Translations under genes and position numbers: made by a program | Part shown: positions 8,898 through 16,617 of the stretch, piece by piece | Position numbering within the stretch: position 1 is the first letter of the stretch | Layout: every line of letters starts with the position of its first letter | Notes under the pieces: model-generated | Told to the model about the DNA's origin: nothing | The model's database searches: none | Seen by the model: the letters and a program-made list of their open reading frames with translations, nothing else | Assembly (NCBI GenBank): GCA_934351925.1 | Contig: CAKRJT010000011.1 | Coordinates: forward strand, 1-64,000 | DNA length: 64,000 nt | Direction: 5' to 3' | From: an uncultured Lachnospiraceae bacterium | Lineage (GTDB): Bacteria; Bacillota; Clostridia; Lachnospirales; Lachnospiraceae

Positions 8898-9653
8898 ATG
8901 TCACATACAGGTGGAAGAAAAAGACATATACTGCTTATAATTCTGATTGTTCTTGTGCTGCTTTCAGGGCTTGCCGTGGGTGCGGTCTATGCTGCGATGA
9001 CGTACTTTAAGATAACAGCCATAACCTTTGAGGGGACTGACAAATACACGGAGGAGGAACTTACCGGGTATATATTTGGAGATTACGGTACGCTGAATTC
9101 GCTGAAGCTTGGATACGATTTGAAACATGGCTTTGAAAAGACAGCGATACCTTTTATTGAAACCTATGAGATACATTTGGAGTATCCTGATAAGGTGCAT
9201 GTTGTACTGTATGAGAAGAGTATAGCTGCATATATTGTGTACAAGGAAAACTATATGTATTTTGATAAGGATGGAATCGTGGTTGAGACCTCGTCGACAC
9301 AGGTTGCGGATGTGCCGCTTGTGGACGGTCTTAAATTTGACAGTGTGGTGTTATATAGTCCTCTTCCGGTGAAGGATGAAGGCATTTTTGCTACGATTCT
9401 TGATTTATCACAGAATTTGCAAAAATATGACCTCGCGGTGGATAAGATACATTTCAACGATGATCTTTCCATCGTGCTCTACATAGGAAATGTCAGGGTG
9501 AATTTCGGTCAGGGGGAGCTGTTAAGCGAAAAGCTTCATGAACTCAAACAGATGGAGCCGGAGCTGGCAGGTCTGTCCGGGGTTCTTAATATGGAAAATT
9601 ATTCTGAAAGTTCGGGGTTTATAACTTTTAAGAAGGATGAAAAAGGAAAATAA
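8898..9653 (+). CDS. divIB: DivIB/FtsQ-type cell division protein
   Basis: A 251-residue bitopic protein with a short basic N-terminus, one membrane helix (about 10-35) and an external part that starts with a POTRA/FtsQ domain (FKITAITFEGTDKYTEEEL). DivIB/FtsQ links FtsL and DivIC to the divisome. AAGGAG lies just before the ATG. Position between murA and ftsZ agrees with the family. It is the last gene before a 135-bp intergenic promoter region. Confidence 0.9.
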   Translation: MSHTGGRKRHILLIILIVLVLLSGLAVGAVYAAMTYFKITAITFEGTDKYTEEELTGYIFGDYGTLNSLKLGYDLKHGFEKTAIPFIETYEIHLEYPDKVHVVLYEKSIAAYIVYKENYMYFDKDGIVVETSSTQVADVPLVDGLKFDSVVLYSPLPVKDEGIFATILDLSQNLQKYDLAVDKIHFNDDLSIVLYIGNVRVNFGQGELLSEKLHELKQMEPELAGLSGVLNMENYSESSGFITFKKDEKGK

Positions 9654-9715
9654 TGTTAAAAAAATAACATAAAACCTTTTATGAAACATTTTTTAATGAA
9701 AATGTCAAAAATCTG

Positions 9716-9744
9716 TTGATATTTTCTTGATAAGACTATATTAT
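9716..9744 (+). promoter_or_regulatory. Sigma-A promoter of ftsZ
   Basis: TTGATA (9716-9721), a 17-bp spacer and TATTAT (9739-9744) form a near-consensus vegetative promoter in the AT-rich gap between divIB and ftsZ. Transcription would begin near 9751 and give a leader of about 38 nt, ending in AAGGAGGG upstream of the ftsZ ATG. ftsZ can therefore be expressed independently of the upstream wall genes. Confidence 0.75.
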
Positions 9745-9788
9745 AAAGGAATGAGCTATGCATTTGTATAAGGAGGGACCCGGTCGCA

Positions 9789-10940
9789 ATGGAGATAATT
9801 AAGATTAATGATGATACAGAGACATCCGCGAAGATAATTGTTGTCGGTGTTGGCGGTGCTGGTAATAATGCCGTGAACAGGATGGTTGATGAGAATATAG
9901 GTGGCGTGGAATTCATAGGAATCAATACTGATAAGCAGGCACTTAAGCTCTGCAAGGCGCCTACGACACTTCAGATAGGAGAGAAACTTACCAAGGGGTT
10001 AGGCGCGGGAGCCAAGCCGGAGGTTGGTGAGAAGGCGGCAGAGGAGAACGTTGATGAACTCACACAGGCGTTAAAGGGTGCGGACATGGTGTTCGTAACC
10101 TGCGGTATGGGCGGTGGTACAGGTACGGGAGCAGCTCCGGTGGTTGCCAGGATTGCCAAGGATATGGGTATCCTCACCGTCGGTGTTGTGACTAAGCCGT
10201 TCAGATTCGAGGCAAAGCAGCGTATGAACAATGCAATAGGCGGAATAGAGAAGCTCAAGGAGAGTGTTGATACACTCATTGTTATTCCTAACGACAAGCT
10301 TCTTGAGATAGTTGACAGAAGGACAACCATGCCGGATGCGCTCAAGAAGGCTGATGAGGTTTTACAGCAGGCAGTTCAGGGTATAACAGACCTTATCAAT
10401 GTGCCGGGGCTTATCAACCTCGATTTTGCTGATGTTCAGACAGTTATGAAGGACAAGGGTATTGCACATATAGGAATAGGTAATGCCAAGGGCGATGATA
10501 AGGCTATCGAAGCAGTTAAGCAGGCTGTAACGAGTCCGCTCCTTGAAACAACCATCGAAGGAGCTTCACATGTCATCATTAATATATCAGGTGACATCAG
10601 CCTTATTGAAGCTAATGAGGCTGCAAGCTATGTACAGGAGCTTGCCGGTGAGTCAGCTAACATCATTTTCGGTGCCATGTATGATGACACTGTGCAGGAT
10701 GAGGCGACTATCACGGTTATCGCTACGGGACTTGATGCACAGCAGAAGAGTATTGATGTATCCAATGCGATGGCAGGTTTTAACTATAAGCCTCAGACTA
10801 CATATTCCAAGCCTGTGAACGCGGCGCCTGTGTCGAGACCGCAGCCTTCAGCGGGAACTTCCTACAGGAGACCGATTGAGAGCAGTGTCAAGAACGAGGA
10901 GCTCAGTATTCCTACGTTTTTACAGAGAAACAAGAAATAG
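9789..10940 (+). CDS. ftsZ: Cell division GTPase FtsZ
   Basis: A 383-residue tubulin homologue that polymerises into the Z ring. GVGGAGNNAVNRM at the N-terminus and the tubulin signature GGGTGTG (Gly108-Gly114) bind GTP; the T7 loop region NLDFADVQTVM is intact. The core ends near residue 315, followed by a variable Pro/Ser linker and the conserved C-terminal peptide EELSIPTFLQR that binds FtsA/SepF. The start follows AAGGAGGG. A terminator lies directly downstream. Confidence 0.99.
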   Translation: MEIIKINDDTETSAKIIVVGVGGAGNNAVNRMVDENIGGVEFIGINTDKQALKLCKAPTTLQIGEKLTKGLGAGAKPEVGEKAAEENVDELTQALKGADMVFVTCGMGGGTGTGAAPVVARIAKDMGILTVGVVTKPFRFEAKQRMNNAIGGIEKLKESVDTLIVIPNDKLLEIVDRRTTMPDALKKADEVLQQAVQGITDLINVPGLINLDFADVQTVMKDKGIAHIGIGNAKGDDKAIEAVKQAVTSPLLETTIEGASHVIINISGDISLIEANEAASYVQELAGESANIIFGAMYDDTVQDEATITVIATGLDAQQKSIDVSNAMAGFNYKPQTTYSKPVNAAPVSRPQPSAGTSYRRPIESSVKNEELSIPTFLQRNKK

Positions 10941-10967
10941 AAAGCTTTTTCTTCATAAGCCAATAAA

Positions 10968-11011
10968 TGCCGGGATGATATCACGATATGATGTCATCCC
11001 GGCAATTTTTT
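10968..11011 (+). terminator. Rho-independent terminator after ftsZ
   Basis: TGCCGGGATGATA pairs with TGTCATCCCGGCA (one mismatch) across a loop of about 10 nt and is followed by TTTTTT. It separates the ftsZ transcript from the Spo0A-controlled spoIIGA promoter that begins at the next base. Confidence 0.9.
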
Positions 11012-11076
11012 GTCGAAAAATTCTTGTATTTTGTCTTGCCGGTTCGACATTTTTTTCATCTGACTGAATATATAAT
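11011..11076 (+). promoter_or_regulatory. spoIIG-type promoter with two Spo0A boxes
   Basis: Two exact Spo0A-box heptamers are present: TGTCGAA at 11011-11017 and its inverse TTCGACA at 11043-11049. A perfect TATAAT lies at 11071-11076. The second box overlaps the -35 position (TTCGAC, 11043-11048), giving a 22-bp spacer. In Bacillus subtilis the spoIIG promoter has the same arrangement, with a 22-bp spacer and 0A boxes overlapping -35, and is activated by Spo0A~P with sigma-A. The spoIIGA start lies 35 bp downstream. Confidence 0.85.
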
Positions 11077-11110
11077 GAACAGCGTAAAATCTTCCAAGGG
11101 GAGGTGAAAA

Positions 11111-11908
11111 TTGTACTACAAAATTTATCCGGATGTGATATTCATCGCAAATCTGCTTATCGATTATACCATATTGTCAGTGTCCTGCAGACTGTGCAAA
11201 ATAACCACCACTTATGCAAAGCTTGCCGTGTCTGCGATTGTCGGGGCCGTATGGAGCGTTATCATGGCATTTGTGAGGGAAGGTAATATTCCGGCATTGT
11301 TTTGCACATACCTGTGTGTTCCGGCGGTTATGCTGTACATAGCCGGCTGCAGGGGACATGTGAGGGAATGGATATACCGGTATGCAGCATTTATGAGTGT
11401 ATCGGTGATTATGGGCGGCATTATGGGGCTGCTTCGTGAGAAGAGTGCGGACACATTCGCAGCATTTGCTGCCGTTGTGCTCTTTGCACAGGCAGCATGC
11501 CCGCTCCTTAGATACCTGTCAGGGTATGTGAAGAGAAGAAATCTGCTGTACAGTGTGCGGATTGAGCTTGATGGAAGAAGCGTTGACGTCATGGGACTAT
11601 ATGATACGGGAAACTCGCTTGCAGACCCGTACAATGGGAAACCTGTATGTATAGTGGAGAATAAAGCGGTAAAGGATTTGCTGCCGGCCGGCGGGACAGG
11701 CAGTGGAGTGAGGCTTATACCGTACAGAAGCATTGGAAAGAGTCATGGACTTATGAAGCTTGTGACTGTTGACAGCATGATTATTGAATATGAGGGCAGG
11801 CAGCTTAGATGCAGGCACCCCGAACTGGCACTGTATGAGGGCAGACTGTCCGGCGCAGGGGATTACTCAATGATACTTAACACTGCGAGCCTCGACAAAA
11901 ATAAATGA
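11111..11908 (+). CDS. spoIIGA: Sigma-E factor processing peptidase SpoIIGA
   Basis: A 265-residue membrane aspartic protease that cleaves the pro-peptide of sigma-E in the mother cell. The first ~135 residues are hydrophobic with about five membrane helices; the C-terminal part has the catalytic DTGN motif (Asp165) in GLYDTGNSLADPYNGKPV. The start is TTG, supported by GGGGAGGTG 5-10 nt upstream; no ATG is near. It is shorter than the B. subtilis protein (about 309 residues). sigE follows 18 bp downstream and is its substrate. Confidence 0.93.
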   Translation: MYYKIYPDVIFIANLLIDYTILSVSCRLCKITTTYAKLAVSAIVGAVWSVIMAFVREGNIPALFCTYLCVPAVMLYIAGCRGHVREWIYRYAAFMSVSVIMGGIMGLLREKSADTFAAFAAVVLFAQAACPLLRYLSGYVKRRNLLYSVRIELDGRSVDVMGLYDTGNSLADPYNGKPVCIVENKAVKDLLPAGGTGSGVRLIPYRSIGKSHGLMKLVTVDSMIIEYEGRQLRCRHPELALYEGRLSGAGDYSMILNTASLDKNK

Positions 11909-11926
11909 TTGATAAGGAGAATACAT

Positions 11927-12667
11927 ATGTTTATAAAGGTATTTGTGCCAAACAAATTTCAGTTTAAGGCAGTTCCTACTTTTAAGAGCCTGATAAGCGC
12001 GGACCGCAATGAGGTTCACTACATAGGGGGCGCGGATGTGCTTCCACCGCCGTTAAGCGCACAGGAGGAGGCGATGGCGCTAAAGAGGCTTGGCGAGGGG
12101 GATGATGCCGAGGCGAAATCCATGCTTATTGAACACAATCTGAGACTTGTGGTATACATAGCAAAGAAATTTGACAATACGGGAGTTGGAGTTGAGGATC
12201 TTATCTCAATAGGCACAATCGGGCTTATAAAGGCGGTTAATTCTTATGATTCGGGAAAGAACATCAAGCTCGCCACATACGCGTCAAGATGTATTGAGAA
12301 CGAGATACTCATGTACCTTAGAAGAAATAACAAGACCAGGCTGGAGGTCTCTATAGACGAACCTCTTAATGTGGATTGGGATGGAAATGAACTGCTGTTG
12401 TCGGATATCCTGGGAACGGACGAGGATGTGATATATAAGGATATCGAGGACGAAGTTGAGAAGAAACTCTTAAACAAGGCAATAAGCCGCCTGTCTGAGA
12501 GGGAAAGGCAGATTGTCGACCTCCGCTTCGGACTTAGCAGTGAGGATGGGACGGAGCTGACCCAGAAAGAGGTTGCGGATATGCTTGGAATTTCACAGTC
12601 TTATATATCGAGACTTGAGAAGAAGATAATAAAACGTCTCAAGAAAGAAATTGTACGTTATGAATAA
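11927..12667 (+). CDS. sigE: Sporulation sigma factor E (pro-sigma-E)
   Basis: A 246-residue sigma-70 family factor for early mother-cell transcription. AAGGAG at 11914-11919 is 7 nt from this ATG, so the upstream TTG at 11909 is unlikely. The N-terminal ~30 residues are the pro-sequence removed by SpoIIGA, leading into the conserved EVHYIGG...LPPPLS region. Regions 2 (DLISIGTIGLIKAVNSYD, ASRCIENEILMYLRR) and 4 (LSEREREQ-like, TQKEVADMLGISQSYISRLEKK) are clear. It is cotranscribed with spoIIGA, so its synthesis should follow Spo0A activation. Confidence 0.97.
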   Translation: MFIKVFVPNKFQFKAVPTFKSLISADRNEVHYIGGADVLPPPLSAQEEAMALKRLGEGDDAEAKSMLIEHNLRLVVYIAKKFDNTGVGVEDLISIGTIGLIKAVNSYDSGKNIKLATYASRCIENEILMYLRRNNKTRLEVSIDEPLNVDWDGNELLLSDILGTDEDVIYKDIEDEVEKKLLNKAISRLSERERQIVDLRFGLSSEDGTELTQKEVADMLGISQSYISRLEKKIIKRLKKEIVRYE

Positions 12668-12732
12668 AAATATCAATGATTACAATATTAGTCTTGTTAT
12701 GCAAAACCGATATCAATAAGTATTTTTTACCA

Positions 12733-12756
12733 GTATAAAGGCAGTCATTGTGGAAA
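12733..12756 (+). promoter_or_regulatory. Possible forespore (sigma-F-type) promoter of sigG
   Basis: GTATA at 12733-12737, a 14-bp spacer and GGAAA at 12752-12756 resemble the sigma-F consensus GYATA-N14-16-GGNNA. It lies 36 bp before sigG, a gene known to be sigma-F dependent in Bacillus. The match is short and only suggestive. Confidence 0.35.
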
Positions 12757-12791
12757 TCCTTTTATCATAAAAGTTTAAGGGGGTTTTTAGG

Positions 12792-13571
12792 ATGGCTGCC
12801 TTTAAGGTTGAAATATGCGGAGTAAATACGGCGAAGCTGCCGCTTCTTACAGCACAGGAAAAGGTAGAACTGCTTGAGAAAATTAAAAAGGGGGACAGGC
12901 AGGCTAGGGAGAAATATATTAAAGGAAATTTAAGACTTGTGCTCAGCGTGGTACAGCGTTTTTCGGGGAGCAATGAGAATATGGACGATCTGTTTCAGAT
13001 AGGGTGCATAGGTCTTATTAAGGCTATAGATAATTTTGATATAAGTCAGCAGGTAAGATTTTCTACCTATGCTGTACCCATGATAATAGGCGAGATAAGA
13101 AGATATCTGCGTGACACCTCGAGCCAGATCAGGGTCAGCCGCTCCTTGAAGGACACGGCATACAAGGCGATATACGCGCGTGAGCGGCTGTCAAAGCAGA
13201 GTCTTAGGGAGCCGACGCTCAATGAAATAGCGGCTGAGATAGGTGCGAGCAGGGAGGACGTGGTTATGGCATTTGATGCGATACAGAGCCCGGTGTCCCT
13301 GTATGAGCCGGTGTATACGGACGGCGGGGACACACTTTATGTGATGGACCAGATAAGCGACAAGAAGCATCTTGAGGAAAATTGGGTGAAGGATATGGCA
13401 CTTAACGATGCGGTGAACAGGCTGCCGGAGCGCGAAAAGAAAATAATTGAGCTCAGATTTTTTCAGGGAAAGACCCAGATGGAGGTGGCAAACGAGATAG
13501 GGATGAGCCAGGCACAGGTCTCAAGACTTGAAAAAAATGCATTGAGCAGCATGAGACATTATCTGGAATAG
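12792..13571 (+). CDS. sigG: Sporulation sigma factor G
   Basis: A 259-residue late forespore sigma factor. The N-terminus carries the KVEICGVNTAKLPLL motif, the region that in SigG binds anti-sigma factors SpoIIAB/CsfB, followed by region 2 (NMDDLFQIGCIGLIKAIDNFD, FSTYAVPMIIGEIRR), region 3 (LREPTLNEIAAEIGAS) and region 4 (LPEREKKIIELRF, TQMEVANEIGMSQAQVSRLEK). AAGGGGG lies 8 nt before the ATG. The order spoIIGA-sigE-sigG downstream of ftsZ is that of B. subtilis. Confidence 0.97.
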   Translation: MAAFKVEICGVNTAKLPLLTAQEKVELLEKIKKGDRQAREKYIKGNLRLVLSVVQRFSGSNENMDDLFQIGCIGLIKAIDNFDISQQVRFSTYAVPMIIGEIRRYLRDTSSQIRVSRSLKDTAYKAIYARERLSKQSLREPTLNEIAAEIGASREDVVMAFDAIQSPVSLYEPVYTDGGDTLYVMDQISDKKHLEENWVKDMALNDAVNRLPEREKKIIELRFFQGKTQMEVANEIGMSQAQVSRLEKNALSSMRHYLE

Positions 13572-13619
13572 GATTTTGTTCAGCATATGTCATCAATATG
13601 TGAAGTATATGGCAGACAC

Positions 13620-13648
13620 TTGTAAGCTGCGGCACAATATGCTATACT
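13620..13648 (+). promoter_or_regulatory. Sigma-A promoter of the diguanylate cyclase gene
   Basis: TTGTAA (13620-13625), a 17-bp spacer and TATACT (13643-13648). The predicted transcript start near 13655 lies inside the longer TTG-initiated frame, which supports the ATG at 13680 as the real start. This promoter opens the pilus-associated gene group. Confidence 0.6.
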
Positions 13649-13679
13649 TTTGATAAAATGTGTGAAAGGAACGACATTG

Positions 13680-15437
13680 ATGGTTCTTGAAAAAATAGAG
13701 TGCGGGAAATTTACTGTGGACAAGTTCTTTGATGTCCGCTATGGAAGTGAGAAATACTTTGAATATATTGGCAAGGAGGCGTACAGGGCGCTTCCGAAGC
13801 TCTTGTACAGCGACGATGTGGAACGTTTTAATGTATTTTTCGGGACGGTAAAGGAGCAGTGGAAGGGCATTACCGTGAAAATTAAGCGTGCAGATGACGT
13901 GTACCGTGATGCCTATATAAGAGTTAGAAAAAAGCCTAAGCTTGTCGGCGGTGAGCAGTTCTGGGACATGGAGTTTTATGATATTGATGCTCTTACACAT
14001 GCTTATGAAACTGTAAATGAAGGCGTCAGAAAATACAGAACCCTTCTTGGAATGGTTGATATGGCATATTTCAGCTATGAGCATGGACAGGATATGGTAA
14101 GCATTAACAAGGTGGTCAACGGACAGGAGAGGGAACTGTATTCGCTGCGGCTTGAGAATTGGAGATGGGCGATAGACTCGGGACATGTGGATAAGGCTGA
14201 TGAGGACATATTTTCACAGCTATGTATGGACATTGAAAGAGGAGTTCCGGAGTTTTCGGCAGAGCTTTCGACGGATCTTTATTCCATCAATGGCGAAATA
14301 AAGCCATGTCTTGTGACGGGAAACACGGTTATGAAGGACGGAGCACCCGTTATGACAATAGGGATTGTGAGAAGGCTGACTGACACGGACGGTGCTGCGG
14401 ATAACAGGGCGTCATATACAGACCCGCTCACGAGACTCTACAATAAGTCATATATACAGAGCCGCGCGAAGGAGGCTGTCGAGAAAAAGGATGGCGGACA
14501 CTGTGCAGTGTTCATAATGGATATAGACAATTTCAAGGAGATCAACGACAGCTTCGGGCACATGTATGGCGATGAGGTGCTCGCAAGAGTCGCGGGAGTT
14601 GTGCTTGAGGTGCTTGCTGATAATGGTATAGCCGGAAGAATTGGCGGCGATGAATTCATGGGCATAATCTACAATGTCACTGACAAGGAGACGATAAGAC
14701 ACGTTCTGCGATCAATAAGAAGCAGTGTTGAATACCTTTACAGCGATGTCAAGGGCGTGAGCGTGACCTGTTCAATAGGTGCGGCGAGGTTTCCGGAGAA
14801 CGGCAGAACCTACGATGAGCTGTTTAACTGTGCTGACAAATGTCTCTATATAGCTAAGGAAAAAGGCAAGAACAGATACATTATATATCAGGAGGAACTA
14901 CACGGCGCAATCCGGAATGAGGCGAGAGTCAAGACAGAGATAGATGATACGACCGGAGGCAGCAGCGGTAATATAGCTTTGGCAGTCAAGACTTCCATAG
15001 GTAAGCTCTACAACGATGGAAAAAGCGCGATACCGGAGGTGCTCGGGCTGCTTGCCGTGGCGGGAAGGTTTGACCGCGCCTGTGTCTACTATGGGGAGGA
15101 CAGAGAACTCATCTATTCCTATGGCTTAGAGTGTGACGGGGAAGCCTTCTGGGACGCAAGTACAGCATATCATGAGCATTTTAACGGCAATGGGCTTCAT
15201 GCGGCGGGCAACCTGTTCAAGGTTGAGCAGATTGACAGGACTATTTTCGAAAAATTCAGAAGCAGACATACAGGCTGCTTCATTCAGGCAATTCTCGGGG
15301 ACAGGGATAATGTGTGCGGATATACCAGCTTTGAGTGCTGCACGGAGGGAAGAAGATTTTCTGAAAACCTTCTGAATGCCATAGACTTTGTGTCAAAGCT
15401 GATATATGAGGTGCTTAACCGGGAAGACAGTAAGTGA
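13680..15437 (+). CDS. GGDEF-domain diguanylate cyclase
   Basis: A 585-residue, apparently soluble protein that should make cyclic di-GMP from two GTP. The N-terminal ~230 residues resemble a divergent PAS-type sensor region. The GGDEF domain starts at DPLTRLYNK, and the active-site loop GGDEF is intact (322-326) with the metal-binding FIMDIDNFKEIND. No RxxD inhibitory site is visible five residues before GGDEF, so product inhibition through that site is unlikely. About 160 residues after the cyclase domain look like a degenerate GAF domain. AAAGGA precedes the ATG by 9 nt. The immediate downstream genes encode the pilus motor, and PilB has a candidate c-di-GMP-binding domain, so a local signalling role is inferred. 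Confidence 0.9.
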   Translation: MVLEKIECGKFTVDKFFDVRYGSEKYFEYIGKEAYRALPKLLYSDDVERFNVFFGTVKEQWKGITVKIKRADDVYRDAYIRVRKKPKLVGGEQFWDMEFYDIDALTHAYETVNEGVRKYRTLLGMVDMAYFSYEHGQDMVSINKVVNGQERELYSLRLENWRWAIDSGHVDKADEDIFSQLCMDIERGVPEFSAELSTDLYSINGEIKPCLVTGNTVMKDGAPVMTIGIVRRLTDTDGAADNRASYTDPLTRLYNKSYIQSRAKEAVEKKDGGHCAVFIMDIDNFKEINDSFGHMYGDEVLARVAGVVLEVLADNGIAGRIGGDEFMGIIYNVTDKETIRHVLRSIRSSVEYLYSDVKGVSVTCSIGAARFPENGRTYDELFNCADKCLYIAKEKGKNRYIIYQEELHGAIRNEARVKTEIDDTTGGSSGNIALAVKTSIGKLYNDGKSAIPEVLGLLAVAGRFDRACVYYGEDRELIYSYGLECDGEAFWDASTAYHEHFNGNGLHAAGNLFKVEQIDRTIFEKFRSRHTGCFIQAILGDRDNVCGYTSFECCTEGRRFSENLLNAIDFVSKLIYEVLNREDSK

Positions 15438-15449
15438 TTCCTGGTTATC

Positions 15450-15498
15450 CATTATTATTTAAGTCACTGCAAAAGCAGTGACATGGAGGATTATGATG
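15450..15498 (+). repeat. Leader-hairpin element, copy A (before lipoprotein gene)
   Basis: A 49-bp element: CATTATTATTT, then GTCACTGC-AAAA-GCAGTGAC (perfect 8-bp hairpin, 15463-15482), then ATGGAGGATTATG ending in the start codon. By eye 42 of 49 bases match the element at 30911-30959, and the stem differences between the two preserve pairing. The GGAGG ribosome-binding site lies 2 nt after the hairpin. Confidence 0.8.
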
Positions 15499-16617
15499 AA
15501 AAAAATCAGATATGCGCTGTTTGTTATGCTGGTAATGATTTCTATCAGCGGTTGCAGTGCGGGGCGTAAGAATATATCACTCAGCCCATACATAATGACG
15601 AGCATATCGGGATTGTCGGGGCGTGCGACGGCGACGGCTTATCTTGATACGGCAGGCATCTACAGTGCGCTCGCGGGCATAGATGCGGCTGAGGAGGAGA
15701 AAGCGAAGTACGATGCGTTTGTGGCATCGCTTGAACTTACCTGCGACAAGCTCGATAAGCTCGCAAACGGTGACGCGATAAATCTCACGGTAACATACGA
15801 TGCCGCAGCGGCGGATGAGCTTAAAATTAATGTGAATGATTTTGTGAAAAAGGTCGACGTGACGGGGCTGGATGAAGGACAGGAGATAGATGTGTTCAAG
15901 GATTTACAGGTGGAAGTCACGGGTACGGCTCCATATGCCTTTGTTACTTACACCAATAACTCTGCAGACCCATACATTAAAAACCTGGAGTATGTTGTGG
16001 AGGGAAGGACTACGGGGCTGAAAAACGGCGATGTAATCACAATCAAATGTATGATTGACGCGAAAACGGCTGAACTCTACTATTATTATACCGATGTGAC
16101 ATCGATGGACTATACGGTTGAGGGGCTTGACTCCTATATATACGACAGCGCACAGCTTGATTACGACGAACTGAACGATATCGCTGCAGAGTGTGCGGCA
16201 CAGGTGTATGCGGCGACCGATGACACGACGACGAGAATGTTGTACAGACTTACGGGAAACACGAATTATCTATATCAGGATAACAATGAGTGGGTCGACA
16301 GCCTCAAGCTTAATCAGGTAATTTTTATGGCAGGACATGGTGATGGAAGTTCAGAATATGAGAATATTATTCTGTATGTGTTCGAGGCGGTAGTTGCGAA
16401 TAATTATTATACGGAGGACGGTTTTTTCGTGTTTGAATATACCAACGCGATACGCAGCGGAGACGGCGGATTCATGATTGGACGCAATAACCCGGAGCTG
16501 AGGTATGTATGTGGACAGGATTTTGACTCTGTTTTCAGCGAAATCATGGAGAACACAGAGGTTCAGTATAACAGTGAAATATTAGAAGGAATCAGTCTGG
16601 AGGAAAATGTACAATGA
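15496..16617 (+). CDS. Putative lipoprotein of the pilus locus
   Basis: A 373-residue protein of unrecognised family. A short basic N-terminus, a hydrophobic stretch and a lipobox-like SISGC put the lipidated Cys at residue 20, so the protein should be anchored outside the membrane. The rest is rich in Asp, Glu, Ala and Tyr, with a possible small beta domain near 95-200 (INLTVTYDAA..., VEGLDSYIYDSAQL...). GGAGG at 15485-15489 is 6 nt from this ATG; the ATG one codon upstream is too close. The stop overlaps the pilB start (ATGA), showing tight coupling to the pilus motor gene. It could act as a pilotin or envelope component, but that is a guess from position. Confidence 0.75.
   Translation: MKKIRYALFVMLVMISISGCSAGRKNISLSPYIMTSISGLSGRATATAYLDTAGIYSALAGIDAAEEEKAKYDAFVASLELTCDKLDKLANGDAINLTVTYDAAAADELKINVNDFVKKVDVTGLDEGQEIDVFKDLQVEVTGTAPYAFVTYTNNSADPYIKNLEYVVEGRTTGLKNGDVITIKCMIDAKTAELYYYYTDVTSMDYTVEGLDSYIYDSAQLDYDELNDIAAECAAQVYAATDDTTTRMLYRLTGNTNYLYQDNNEWVDSLKLNQVIFMAGHGDGSSEYENIILYVFEAVVANNYYTEDGFFVFEYTNAIRSGDGGFMIGRNNPELRYVCGQDFDSVFSEIMENTEVQYNSEILEGISLEENVQ

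Noticed and set aside
9594..9612. CodY-box-like sequence (ATTATTCTGAAAGTT) near the end of divIB
   Set aside because: Three mismatches to the 15-bp consensus and inside a coding region; expected by chance.
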